Part shown: positions 33,497 through 44,702 of the stretch, piece by piece
Numbering within the stretch: the first letter of the stretch is position 1
How the letters are laid out: the number at the start of each line of letters is the position of its first letter
Assembly: GCF_907165205.1 (NCBI RefSeq)
Contig: NC_058194.1
Coordinates: forward strand, 25,606,856-25,670,855
Length of the DNA stretch: 64,000 nt
Source: Coccinella septempunctata
Lineage: Eukaryota; Arthropoda; Insecta; Coleoptera; Coccinellidae
Direction of reading: 5' to 3'
Notes under the pieces: model-generated
What the model was told of the DNA's origin: nothing
Databases searched by the model: none
Seen by the model: the letters and a program-made list of their open reading frames with translations, nothing else
Program-made: the position numbers and the translations under genes

Positions 33497-34214
33497 GAAG
33501 GTGTCTAATAGTGGAGCAAAGTAATGAGTACTCGATTGTTTTTCCATGGATAAATTCTTCAAAGGTCGATTATTCTTTTTCGGAATCATCTCTGATAATG
33601 CAAGGTTCGTGGAAGTTGAATGATTGAGGAATGAGATCAGCCTCAACTGAAATAAATCTGTTCTGATTAGTTACGTGGAAAAAGTATCATAGTTTAGTGC
33701 TTCGTGGCTTTGACTGGGGTTGCTTGATCGTTGATCCCATATAGAAACTTTATGGATGACGTTGGAATTGCTTCTTGATGAGCATTGCGAACTGACATAT
33801 GCGACGATGGAGGTTATCTAGTGAAATTCCTTCGTGAATGGACCTGAATCGTTTCGAGAATGTTGAATTTCAAGTGGGTACCGAATAAGATATCATTCCG
33901 AGGAGAATTCGCTAAATAATCCCTCAAAAAATGATTCCATAATGATAATATAATTAAGTCGAGAAGACAAAGGCCTTTCTGACGATGTTTCTTGGAATCG
34001 TGAACCAGATTTCCTTGTGATCATCTATTCAGCTTGTATAATATATAGAATAAACTGGGCTGAATTTCAGTTACAAAGAAAACAGCCAGCAGACTGCCTC
34101 TGGCTCAGTGAATATCATAATTAATCAAGAACCGCCACATTTCCGCCTAGTAAAACAAAGAAACCGTCGTTATTTTTCACGTTATCGTGCGCAAATTTGA
34201 ATGGAGGTCTCTCT

Positions 34215-34237
34215 TAGCGCTGGTATTCACAGCGCTA
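34215..34237. repeat. Short hairpin tagcgctg/cagcgcta
   Basis: A perfect 8 bp stem (34215-34222, 34230-34237) with a 7 nt loop. Function unknown. Confidence 0.6.
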
Positions 34238-34612
34238 GAAATGGATAATTTAATGAGATATCTTGCTACATCTAGCTGTGAACAGGCAGTTCCCAAATAG
34301 TTTATTAAATAAATAACTTATAGGTTATTATTTATTGAATCAGTATAGAAATTATTGAAATAATAAATTAAACTACACTATTGAGTCCATTTCTACAATG
34401 AAAAAATAATATTAATTCTGATATTCAGAAATACCACCGGCTGATATGAATATCAACAAGTGTTACCATCTGAAATGAGCTAGCCAATTTGCCATCGTCT
34501 GGGCTACTAAATGGAGAACGTTCCACCGAAGAAGAGCAGATGCTGACCCTGATTTCGGTCTCATTTGACCTCGTCAGAGCAACACAGCTTCTTCTCCGAT
34601 GGAGAAGAGTTT

Positions 34613-35753
34613 TTTTTTTGTTGGTGTAGCAGGGGGAAAGTCTGCAAGTCAGACGAACCACCCTCTCCTGAGGGGAACAAGTGTGGGGATTCTCACTCTC
34701 CTGAGCTCGAGACCCACTGAAAACCCTTAACTGCTTCTTGAATATTGGTTCCGGGCATTTGCCTATAAACCGTTCATCTCTTAGTCGGTTTTCTTCTCGC
34801 ACACTATCGTGCTGGGATTTATGTGTTTATCCTCTAATGGATAACACTTCATTGGATTTTTCAATATGTTTCTGTTCTTATTTTATTCTCTTTTAAATTG
34901 ATCTCTTGGTCTCCTTCGGTCAGTTCGCATTCTGCTTTTGTCTTCCTCTGGGTCGTAGTCCACTAGTCTCCTGAGTTCTTAATTCGGATGGTTTTTCGCT
35001 GTTTCGAATAATTTCTCTGCTTTTCTGTTCATGAATTCCGTTATGGTTTACCATTTTAGGTCCCAATAAATCTGTCTATTCCTGACAAACCAAGGTTTAT
35101 CTGTTGCACATCGTAGCAGCTTGTTTTCAGTGGCCTGAATTCTATTGATATGACTCTTTGCCGCTAAATCCCAGGCGACTGATCCATAAGTCAGTTGAGG
35201 CCTAGCCACGGCTTTGATTATCTTCAGTTTTGTCTCTTTCGACAAGTGGCTCCTTCTTCCTATCAGAGGGTAGAGTCTATTCATAGCTGCTTTCGTTTTG
35301 TCGATTGCTTGTTTTATATGACTTTTCCAAGTAAGTCCTTTGTCAAGCGTTATTCCTAAATATTTGGCTTCATTTTTCCAGTCGATTTCTTCGCCGTCAA
35401 CTTCCAGTTTCGTTGTGGGTTGCAGTCTTCTCTTCTGAAGTAATATTGCTTGGCTCTTTTGTCCATTGAGCTTGATTTTTCACTTTATGCACCAGTCATT
35501 TGTTTCGTCAATCGTTTCTTGTAGAACTCGTTCTATTACTTTTGGGTTGCGGTGTCGAGTTGATATGCCTGTGTCGTCAGCATATAACGTTAGCATGGTT
35601 CTTGGATTCTTCGGAATATCATAAATGTATATGTTGTACAGAAGTGGCCCAAGCACTGACCCTTGGGGTACTCCAACCTTTATATCTCTTGTTGTGGAGC
35701 ATTCTCCTTCCAATTTCACGTAAAATCTTCTATTTTTGAGATAATTCCGGATA
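34613..35753 (-). mobile_element. 5'-truncated Jockey-type LINE copy (family B, copy 2)
   Basis: Minus orientation: the poly-A appears as tttttttttt at about 34610-34619, followed by the 3' region shared with the other Jockey copies, then ORF2 remnants. It is flanked by atggagaagagttt at 34599-34612 and 35754-35767, a 14 bp duplication (the last t's overlap the poly-A). Removing it restores a continuous host sequence. Truncation falls within the RT domain. Confidence 0.88.
34900..35753 (-). pseudogene. ORF2 fragment of Jockey family B, copy 2
   Basis: From 35719 the minus strand reads GVPQGSVLGPLLYNIYIYD, then LTLYADDTGIS (the catalytic YADD block of RT) and RVLQETIDETNDWCIK, then a stop. 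After this the thumb and tail region RRSHLSKETKLKIIKAVARP and TYGSVAWDLAAKSHI continues, with the last part ending in stops. The endonuclease and the RT fingers are missing. Compared with the intact ORF2 at 48953-51661 it aligns without large rearrangement. Non-functional. Confidence 0.85.
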
Positions 35754-35767
35754 ATGGAGAAGAGTTT

Positions 35768-36853
35768 GGAATTGACGGACTCTTATTTCACACTGGCAGA
35801 CGCTACTGAGTATTATCGAGTAGTACTCGGGTGCCATCCAGTATGAAACGAGAGAGGGTGGTATGCATCTGAATTAATTCTTATTATTGTATTCAATGCC
35901 TCCCTGTTTAGGCGTGATCCTTTTTCAATATGTATAACATTCATAAACAACAAAGCTTCAGCAGTCAGTTCCTCACTCATGAAGTTTAGTAAGAAAAAGA
36001 TAAAATGGTTGAAAAGTCCCCCCTATGCTCAATATCTGCTGACTCTGAACACTCTCTCATTTTAATGAGTCTTTTTCCAATGAGCTCCTTACTCAGTTGT
36101 GCTGAGCATTCGGACAAGAAAAAAATAATATCAAAACGAAATAAACAACGCTAAAATTCTCGATTCACGCAATACTCATTTCAAATTCAGAATTAAATGA
36201 CAATATGAACTTGCCAAGATCCCTTGAGATGGTTTGCGCGGCACACTGTGATGAAAATTTTCTTTTGTGAAACTCCCTCACTCTTCTCCCAAATATTGTA
36301 TATTTTATGTTCGATGCCGGGAAAGTTGAAAAGTTCTCCGGGCAGTAATTAGAGGAAAACCCCTAGTTTATGCGAGATTCACAATGAGGAAATGAAAAAC
36401 TAGATTATCTCTTCATCTCTTGTCGAGTAATAATTGGAGTATGGCATGACGATATTCATGTTGTCGTTTTATTGGATTCCCCCGATGAAATAGCGCCTTC
36501 GTCGCCTGCTTTTTTAACGATGTCGGGGGCTTAATTCGCTCCTAAATTTCCACACGTTCGACTTCACGGTCCAGAGCTTCCTACCAGTGAAAAAGGATTA
36601 AGTGAAAATGCGAAAATTGGGGACCAATAGAAATTTAATTAAGTCGTTCTTTTCCATCGATTACGGAATTCTGAAAGTTCAGCTTTTTAAATAGGTGAGT
36701 AAATTTTGTAATTGCGTTCTTTTAATGGATCTTCGTCTGGAACGAGGGGAAGAATTCATAAATTGGAACTGGGAGAGTTTTATTGACGCTCTTGATTGAA
36801 TGTGAATTTCATTGGAAGGCGAGTTATTGACACTGTCGATGATTTCAACACAG
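35768..36853. other. Unassigned sequence
   Basis: No repeat or gene recognised. About 36480-36600 is slightly GC-richer, with cgtcgcctgcttttttaacg and following sequence. No open frame of note. Confidence 0.4.
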
Positions 36854-36855
36854 TA

Positions 36856-38111
36856 CGAGGATGTATTGATATGAAGTTATCCTAGACCAGTTCCATGCAT
36901 AAAAAAAATATTGCGTTACCATAGCAACGAACAATACCTCATTAGAAGTGTCAGTGTGAACTTTGAGGTCAAAAAAGTAAACCAGAGTTACGCAATAAAT
37001 TAAAAGAAAGAAGATGTCAACCGAAATTGTGAAAATCGAAAAATTTGAGTGTCGAGCCATCATCAAGTACCTGTATTTAAAAGGGTTAAGAAGTAAGCAG
37101 ATTTACCAAGATATGCTTAATACCCTTGGTGATCAATGTCCTTCGTATGCGACCGTGAAAAACTGGACTGCATGCTTCAAAAGAGGTAAATTTTCCATTG
37201 AAGATGAAGATGTCCCCGAAAATATCGATGCAGTTCATGACATGATTTTATCAGACCGTCGAATTGGGCTAAAACGAATATCTGAAGCAATGAATATTTC
37301 ATACGAACGCGTTCATCATATAGTTCACGTCAATTTGGACATGAGAGAAATTGCTGCAAAATGGATCCCCAAATGTTTGAATGTTGACCAAAAGCGTGGA
37401 AGGGTAGAAGCATCGCGTTCGATCTGTGCTCGATTTGAAAACGATGTAGACTTCTTAAACCGAATTGTTGCTATGGATGAGACTTGGGTACATTTCTACG
37501 ATCCAGAAATAAAGCAACAATCGATGGAATGGCGACACTCTGGTTCTCCAAGACCTAAGAAGTTTTGTGTCCAAAAATCTGCTGGAAAAGTTCTTGCTTC
37601 AGTTTTTTGGGATTGCCATGGAGTAATCATGATTGATTTTTTGGATGGGGGTAGAACAATAACCGGAGATTACTATTCGACATTACTGACCACTCTACGG
37701 GAAAAAAATAAAAGGAAAAGACGCGGAAAACTATCCAATGGTGTTTTGTTTTTGCAGGACAACGCCCCTGCACACAAATCTCATGTTGCCATGCAAAAAA
37801 TTCGTGATTTAGGGTTTGAATTACTAGAACACCCGCCTTATTTACCAGATTTAGTTCCATCCGACTATCATCTCTTTTCTCAACTGAAAAAAAGTTTAAA
37901 AGGTCGTCAATTTTGTTCTAATGAGGAGGTAATTAAAGCTGTGGAGGTCTGGTTTGCAGAGCAAGAAGAAACTTTTTTTTTGAAAGGTTTTGCAGGTTCG
38001 CTGTAACAAATGTATCCAATTAAGAGGAGAATATGTTGAGTAATAAAATATTTTGGCATTGAAATTTTGTTTGGTTCTATAGTAGGCTAAGAATTTTTCA
38101 GTACATCCTCG
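36856..38111 (+). mobile_element. mariner copy 3, the best preserved
   Basis: The ends (cgaggatgtattgatat at the left, tacatcctcg at the right) are flanked by TA at 36854-36855 and 38112-38113. Length is 1256 bp, typical of mariner. It has a ~158 bp 5' untranslated part, one long ORF and a ~105 bp 3' part. All three mariner copies here share ccagttccatgcataaaa close to the left end. Confidence 0.93.
37014..38006 (+). CDS. mariner transposase (DD34D), copy 3, near-intact
   Basis: A 330-codon ORF with an ATG start for the enzyme that cuts and pastes mariner at TA. The N-terminal helix-turn-helix region covers about residues 1-110 (IIKYLYLKGLRSKQIY, then RRIGLKRISEAMNISYERVH). Catalytic residues are visible: AMDETWVHFYDPE (about 155), LFLQDNAPAHKSH (about 245) and PDLVPSDYHLF (about 282), with exactly 34 residues between the last two Asp. 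Relative to copies 1 and 2 it lacks ten residues containing the GRP/GKP linker between the DNA-binding helices, and a 10 nt deletion near 37987 replaces the last ~18 residues. It is probably inactive or impaired despite an intact triad. Confidence 0.93.
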   Translation: MSTEIVKIEKFECRAIIKYLYLKGLRSKQIYQDMLNTLGDQCPSYATVKNWTACFKRGKFSIEDEDVPENIDAVHDMILSDRRIGLKRISEAMNISYERVHHIVHVNLDMREIAAKWIPKCLNVDQKRGRVEASRSICARFENDVDFLNRIVAMDETWVHFYDPEIKQQSMEWRHSGSPRPKKFCVQKSAGKVLASVFWDCHGVIMIDFLDGGRTITGDYYSTLLTTLREKNKRKRRGKLSNGVLFLQDNAPAHKSHVAMQKIRDLGFELLEHPPYLPDLVPSDYHLFSQLKKSLKGRQFCSNEEVIKAVEVWFAEQEETFFLKGFAGSL

Positions 38112-38117
38112 TATCTG

Positions 38118-38575
38118 TGAAATTTGAAAAATTTTGTACTTTGGCTAGATTCAACTCTGTTTAAATGATTCACAGATGTGTAGAATCACAGATTAAGCTA
38201 GTTATTCTGAAGGTAATTTTGTTTTTCTAGGGGAGGCACAGCTTATTAGGAAATCTCAAAATGGTTATATATTTTTATAAGGGCCAAATCGGAAAAAATT
38301 TTATGGGAAAAAAATCTACTCTACAAATATTCGTACCCTGTATATTTTCACAGAATATCCTGATGTGAAAAGGACACTTTTTCTTCAACCATTTTTTTCC
38401 AATTTGGCTTAAAAATTCGGGCTGTTGAAAACCCATTGAAAATTTGGATTTTGAGTACCTAATATCTCACAAACAATTTCATCGAATGGAATTATTTTTG
38501 GATTCATTGATGTGCTGAATCTTCTCCGAACACAAAATTGCGCCCACATCTTCTAGCCCACACCCTGTACTGAAT
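38118..38575. repeat. Partial relative of the 29872/39222 foldback family
   Basis: Words such as tactttggctagattcaact, attcacagatgtg, taagctagttattctgaagg and tctcacaaacaatttcatcg match parts of copies A and B, but the order is truncated and joined to other sequence. The mariner insertion ends at 38113, directly beside it. Confidence 0.55.
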
Positions 38576-38579
38576 ATCA

Positions 38580-39218
38580 TTGATATTTCTTCTGATTTGA
38601 AGGTGTAAAACACGATCTATTCTTTTCGATTGGTACAAACTCCTTCAGAGTTAATTGTAAGGCAACAAAATAATTTCAGTTGGCAAATAGTGATCCCTTC
38701 AACAGGTATTTCACTTCTTATGGAACTCCCTGATATAAAACATCCGGCATCCAAGTCAGACGTAATCAATCTCATTTCTGTTTGCCAAACCGAATCGATC
38801 TGATTGAAAATGCGAAATGGGCGCAAAGTCAATGCTTTCAACTGTATTCGGTTTCTCCCGAATAAACTCCCACATTCGCGTGATTGTTCATTTTCACCTC
38901 CACCTCCTCCCTTCCGAAGTGCTCGCCACGATACGGAAATGAGAAAATATTATTGTGCTCCATCGGAATCAATAAGGGACCGTCATCAAACATTCCTTTC
39001 TCGATATTAAAGCTGTTGTTGACACAAACCCGATGGAAATGGGGTTAGATTTGCGATAAGTTTTTTTTTATACATTGAACTCGAACGTCCTCAAACGTAC
39101 AAAGGAAATCAGTCATGACAATGAACACTTTAAATTCAACAAGAACAAACAATTAATATGCGTTTCCGAAATGCTGGTCAGGTTGATTTTTCTGCTTCAT
39201 TTGGGTCTGTTGTGGTAT
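38580..39218. other. Unassigned sequence
   Basis: No repeat or gene recognised. 38800-39010 is somewhat GC-richer. Confidence 0.4.
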
Positions 39219-39221
39219 ATA

Positions 39222-39801
39222 CAGGCTGAGTCTTTGACTCGTACAAATATTTCAAAAGTAGATTCTTGAGGTCAAATTAAAAACTTTTTTCCTATACTAT
39301 TTTTTCCGATTCGGCCCTGATAAAAAGATATAGCCTTTTTAAGTTTTCATAATGAGCTATGCCACCCCTAGAGAAACAAAATTCCCTTCAGAATAACAAG
39401 CTAAATCTATGACACTAGACACTACACATCTGTGGATCTTTTAAAAACAGTTACATTCAGCCAAAGTACCAATATTTCCGAATATTAATGATATTCTTTA
39501 TTTTTGAACATTACTCGAAAACGGCGCATTATACGAGAAAATATGAGGAATACTGTTATTTTACAAAACATTCATTGGATAGCTTAGTTTCAAGTGTTGG
39601 GTTCTTTGAAGTTTTGGTACGTTATGGTCATAATGAGAAAACTGGAAGACGTGGGTGATATATTGTGTTCGAAAAGATTAATCAAATAAAAATGAAAAAC
39701 AATATTCCGAAATTCATTTTAAACCGAGCCGATTGGAAAAAAATCTTTTTACCTCAAGAAAGTACTATTCAAATATTTGCACGAGTCAAAGAGTCATACT
39801 G
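39222..39801. mobile_element. ~580 bp foldback element (copy B)
   Basis: The ends read caggctgagtctttgactcg (left, after TA at 39220-39221) and, inverted, cagtatgactctttgactcg (right), continuing into aaatattt and cttgaggt. Internal sequence matches copy A (29872-30452) in inverted orientation with many substitutions. Non-coding. Confidence 0.75.
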
Positions 39802-39829
39802 AATATTCTTTTGAAATGAGTTCAAACTT

Positions 39830-40760
39830 TTACAATCTGAAAACAATGGAGCGGGTGTAAAGAAATGGCAACAAGAGACAGATGCTTGAACCAAAGAGTA
39901 ACAACTCTTTGCTTGAACCTCTTTCTCGTTCTAGATCTCAGTGTAACCAGAGGAAAAATGTCAACGGCGTACCAACATATCTTCGTATGATATAACAAAA
40001 CATAGATAAAAACGTTAGAAAAAACTCTCTGTCTGCCCATATAAGTGTAATTATAAAGAGTTTGTGTCCTTCTTAGAACAAAATCCAAAAACTTCTTCAC
40101 CTATTTTTCTACCATGATGGTTGACGAATTGAGAATAATCTGAAAACACAAAAAAGACAGAAAAAACGAGAGGGGTATTGAATTTTATATTTCTCATTAA
40201 ATAATTTCGAAATGTGTAACCCATCTCAAAGAAGAATCGGTCACCGAATGTCACCCTGAAGTTTATATTTTGTACAACTTTTACCAAGTGGTCTATAGTC
40301 TCTTCTTCTGCAAGACACACACACACACACACACATCTCGGAATATCAACAGCATTCCATCCAATGATCATGCTATTACACCGACATTGGCCAGTCCTAA
40401 ATCGATTTAGCAAACACCAAATTTTTCTAGCAAGATCAAATCCACTATCGAGGACCTTTTTTTAAAGGATCAAAAATCAAACCTTTATTAAAGAGATTAC
40501 ATGAATTTCTGATTGCCAAAATTCTCTGTGACTATTATTTGAATAAAGACAATTATTACTCCATAAAGGCTTGCGAGATTTCAACCTGGCACTTCTAGAA
40601 TCTGGTATATATGATAAAATTGGGGATGAATTTGGGAAGGAATTGGATCCTCGATCAATTGACAACTTATCAATGTCGGATTTTACAAGGCATTGCTGAT
40701 TTACTGCGTGGAAAACGATTTTCATAGCCTGAAGAGCGATTATGGGCTTCAAAAATCATG
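39830..40760 (-). pseudogene. Decayed LINE: ORF2 C-terminus and 3' region
   Basis: On the minus strand, from 40750 downwards, SRSARLKSRKPLW is followed after a break by LDSGFDLARKIWCLLNRFRT and GQCRCNSMIIGWNAVDIPRC, then EEETIDHLVKVVQN. The pattern (GFDLxRxxWxxLNRxRTGxGRC, Cys pair, ExTxxHIV) is common at the C-terminus of arthropod non-LTR retrotransposon ORF2. Below 40150 comes the 3' region shared with 17085-17400. A (AC)n tract sits where the second Cys of the zinc motif is expected. Frameshifts and stops show it is dead. Confidence 0.7.
40315..40335. repeat. (AC)10 microsatellite
   Basis: Ten ac units within the LINE relic; on the minus strand it encodes alternating Cys-Val in the relic frame. 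Confidence 0.95.
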
Positions 40761-42030
40761 TTTTGAAGCCATTAATTATAATAATAATCTCTCTGAAGAG
40801 TGGTTGAATTGAATGCAAAAGTATGTGTACCTATCTAAATGGATGAAATTTTTAAAAGAGACAAAAATATTTTTGACAAAATTCGATAGTTTGTTTTTTC
40901 TATTCTCAATACTGATGAATAGCAATGAATAGCAACTCACGAACTCAGAGAGGAATCATGCTGATTTACTATCTAGTATATTAATCTTTTGCCTTGGCCC
41001 TTCGAATTACCATCATGGATAAAACAGCACGTGGTTGAGAATGCAATAACTGAGGATGAGGGAACGAGGGATGGTACTAAGTTCTCAATAGGCATAAACC
41101 GTTCTATTATTTGAATTTTCACCAACCACTCTACCTCTAAGATAGTTACAATTTCTGTCAAGTTTGGTCAAACAATAATCCATGGGTCAGCTATTATGAA
41201 TGTCCAGTACTTAGTTTCATATGCTGAAATTAAGTTAGGGAACCTTATTCTTCAAAATGAAACACGTATAAATAAAAGAGTATTCTTCTCGTCCTATTGC
41301 CTTGTTCATTCACCCACGCTAAATATTTCCATCTATCGGAAATCTCATATATCGTATTCCGCAATGGACCCCTTCCTTCGTCCATCCATATTCGAGTTCA
41401 AGTTGGCGTGAATATCTCGCATATGAAGGGGTGAACTTCTCGGCCCGATATATATCTAGGCAGTCATTCAAAGAAAATTGGCAGAATCCCAGAGTTGACC
41501 CCTGAGAACTTCTGGAAGAAACAAAGATGTAACCAATTCTCTGGACCATCTGGCGAAACCCTATAAGATCTAGCATGCAAAACAAATCCTTGTTCACGCT
41601 TAAAGGCATCACATCAAAGAATAGGTATACTTTGAAGTTCGTGGATGTATAAAATAGAATGACCCGAAATTAATCCAACAAACAAAATTTGGTCACAGAT
41701 TCTTGAGAGAAAATCCCTATTTTTGATTTTTGTCAAGAGGCCCACTCTTTCAGAGTTGATCCCTGAATTTTTCCTCTCAAAAGTCTCTCTCTTAATCTCA
41801 GAATCGAATTAAAATCAATGAATTTAGTTTAGAGGAGTTTTATGATATGATACATTTCATAGAGCTAGCTATTTTGGCGATGGACCTCAGTAAGACAAAT
41901 TTTATTGGGCCATTATGATTCTGGAACCCCTAAACATCAACCACGTATTCGAATTACTTGCAAGCTGTTCAATCCCAATAATTTTTTATGGAACGCACGA
42001 TTCTTGGGAAAAATCTAAAAATGTGATTAA
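40761..42030. other. Unassigned sequence
   Basis: AT-rich; no recognised gene, relic or inverted repeat. Confidence 0.4.
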
Positions 42031-42039
42031 CAAATAGAA

Positions 42040-42425
42040 AATCTTGCGTTTTATGGAAAAGCAAGTGTTTCAGGAGAAAGAAAAAACTGAAAGAGAAATG
42101 CTTTGGTAGAATCTTCCGAAGATGGGTCATTCCAAAAAGTTCGACACTGCGAGAAGTATCTGGATTTAGGCTGCTACATCTCCTTGCTGTATTCCTCATA
42201 GGGCATTGTCGCTTCAGGAAGCACCTCAAGAGAATGAGTCTAGCAGCCACTGAGTGCAGATTCTGTAAAAAGCAGGATTAAATTCCAGATCACCTGGTGC
42301 TGGTAGGCCTGGCCTTTGCAAGTCAACGAAAAAAGAACTTTGAACGAGAAATTTGTAGGAGCGAGGTAGTAAAATGTCCTTGAAGCCATTCCAGATGCTG
42401 CAGTCCATTGGAACTTTGAAACTAG
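42040..42425 (+). pseudogene. Decayed LINE ORF2 C-terminal fragment
   Basis: The plus strand aligns at DNA level with about 43320-43650 of the neighbouring LINE ORF: gagaaagaaaaaactgaaag, cattccaaaaagttcgacac, tgcagattctgtaaaaagca and tgccttggcctttgcaag-like words occur in the same order. Stops and frameshifts are frequent. It joins directly to the start of the better-preserved ORF at 42426, giving a head-to-tail pair of fragments of one LINE family. Confidence 0.7.
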
Positions 42426-43676
42426 ATGGCCAGCTATACACGACACACGACACTGCGATGGATGTACGTCATGATTGTAAGACCTATAATCACATATGGG
42501 GCAGTAGCCTGGTTTGCTAAGGCAGGTCAGGTAAGTACGAGGAGAATGCTCGACAGAGTACAAAGGCTTGCCTGTGTGTGCATCACAGGAGCTATGAGGA
42601 CGTGTCCAACTAGGGCGCTTGAGATCATCACAGACCTCACACCTCTACATCTAGTGATTGATAGGGTAGCTCATGAGGCCATCCTCAGATTATCTAAGGA
42701 AGGAACAGGTAACGAGAGAATCAAGAGTCAGAGAGTTTGGACCTCCCTGAACGACTACATCTCATCTGCAAACCTTCCCAGTGACTTTATGATCAAGAAA
42801 GTAAGCATTGAGAAAAATTTCAGTACAATGCTAAGTAAAAGAAGAGATTGGGAACGGGAGTACACCGACTACAATCTTAAAGAAAATACATTAAAATGGT
42901 ATACAGATGGTTCTAAAACCGCTACAGGAGCTGGCGCTGGGATTTACGGGGCAAGTACCAAGTGTGCACTATCGTTAGGCTCCTGTACAAGCGTCCTTCA
43001 AACGGAAATACTAGCAATCGAAAGATGCCTAGATGTAAATCTAGAAAGAAACTATCAGAAGTGTGATATAGCTCTTCATACAGATAGTCAAGCTGCCGTA
43101 AAGGCACTGAGCTCCTATGTCATTGATTCAAAGCTGATTTGGGAGTGCCGGAATAAACTCAATGATGTAGGCAAGAAAAATAAGGTCTCTTTAATCTGGG
43201 TTTCCGGTCACTCGGGAATCGTAGGAAACGAGAAGGCCAATACACTTGCCAGAGAGAGCGCACAAACGCCACTCACTGGCCCAGAACTCTTCTGTGGTAT
43301 AGGAAAATGCACCTACAAGAAGGAGTTTATGGAGAAGGAGAAAGCCGAAAGGGAAAAACTCTGGCGGAATCTCCCAGGAATGGATCACTCCAAAAAGTTC
43401 CTTCGGAACTTTGAAACTGCTAGATCCAAAAAATATCTGGATCTCAGTGAGAACCAACTACACCTACTCACTGGTTTGTCGGACACTGACGAGTGTAGAT
43501 TCTGTGAGGAGGAGGAAGAAACTCCTATTCACCTGGTTACGGAATGCTTTGCCATTGCAAGCCAAAGGAAAGAGTGCTTTGAACAAGAAACTTGTAGGAG
43601 TGGGGAATTATCCTCGTTGAAGCCGTCCCAGATATTGGATTCCATCAGATCTCTGGATCTGGAAGGCGAGCTGTAA
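42426..43676 (+). pseudogene. LINE ORF2 C-terminus: RT tail, RNase H and zinc-finger-like end
   Basis: A 416-codon frame. Residues about 10-60 are the RT tail (MYVMIVRPIITYGAVAWF). RNase H spans about 158-290: LKWYTDGSKTATGAGAGIYG (Asp), TEILAIERCL (Glu), ALHTDSQAAVKAL (Asp) and VSGHSGIVGNEKANTLARES, where the usual fourth catalytic Asp is Asn. The end has CRFCEEEEETPIHLVTEC, a CCHC-like motif. RNase H after RT points to the I/R1 group or a related group. Endonuclease and the RT core are absent, so it is a 5'-truncated copy despite the long uninterrupted frame. The ATG is incidental. Confidence 0.85.
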
Positions 43677-43686
43677 AGGGCGCAAT

Positions 43687-43814
43687 GAAAACAGCTCTGT
43701 TAGGGGGCACAATAGACCTTAAGGTCGCAGTGAACTGTAACCCCTTCTCACTATAACTATAACTATATAAGAAAACAGGTCTGATTGTTGGCACAATAGA
43801 TCTTGAGGTCGCAA
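43687..43814 (+). repeat. 84 bp-period duplication in the LINE 3' region
   Basis: gaaaacagctctgttag followed by ggcacaatagaccttaaggt (43687-43730) is repeated as gaaaacaggtctgattg followed by ggcacaatagatcttgaggt (43771-43814), separated by a (ctataa) stretch. Short repeated units are common at the 3' ends of non-LTR elements. Confidence 0.75.
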
Positions 43815-43859
43815 GGAGGTAACCCTCCTTGAAATCTTTAAACCACCACATAATCTAGC

Positions 43860-44690
43860 ATATTCAACACAGTGAAAACAAGAATTCTGAATGGAACTCA
43901 AAGCTACATGAACTGAATATTGGACTTATACCTAAACAAACTTATTTGCACTACCAATATAATTTTCACAGACTCTGGATGGGCGAATTCTCGTCATCTC
44001 ATTTTTATTCTAAATATACTTATACTTCGAAACATGTTGCATAAGGTGGATTTTTCCTTTGCTCATTTCTTAACAAATAATTCATCGATAAACTCGAGAC
44101 TCTGAAAGTTCAAGAGCCTCCAAAGCAGATTCGATGAGCAGGATCTGGGTCCGAAAGAATACAAATTAATTAAGGAATCTTGTCGCTCACTCTCCAACAG
44201 TCCCCCCCCTATACCTCCACCTCTCGATAAACTCCCAACCAACGCCTATTCGTCTTTGATACCGAGACTAAAGAAAAAAGCCGAATCATCGGAATTGATG
44301 AGAATTAATTATCGCCCCCCCACTGACGATGATTTCGGGAGTTATATAGGAGCTGACGAGTCAATTTATGCTGGCGAACAGCCGTACTGGCAGCTCCTAG
44401 CCTTTCAGCGTGCTGCTAACTCCACTTAGAAGGAATTCAATCAATATTGAAATGTGCCGGCGCCACATGCTCAAGAGGATCTCCACGGACCACTAGGGTA
44501 TCAACGGGGAATTGCTATATCCTGGAGCGGATTTCCTTGTATGGCTTTTACTTTGTCGCAGATACAGAGGGGCAATTCAAGAGAGGTCCTTTCGAATTAC
44601 AGTTATATTTCGAATTAGAGTTTTTATAGAAAGTGGCTTGTTATTTGTAATAAACACAATTTGAGGTTAGAAGAATCGAACTGTTGTTTT
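43860..44690. other. Unassigned sequence with a GC-richer stretch
   Basis: 44180-44440 is relatively GC-rich, with c-tracts and ggagctgacgagtcaattt, and matches no repeat in the window. No long open frame. It could be host single-copy DNA. Confidence 0.35.
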
Positions 44691-44702
44691 ACTGATGACA
44701 AT

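Larger units (their letters stand above)
32404..34598. other. Mostly unassigned sequence with two inverted repeats
   Basis: 32820-33180 is a low-repeat stretch with several TAAT/ATTTG-type words. 33408-33496 holds a 17 bp perfect inverted repeat and 34215-34237 a short hairpin. Nothing here reads as a conserved exon. Confidence 0.4.
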
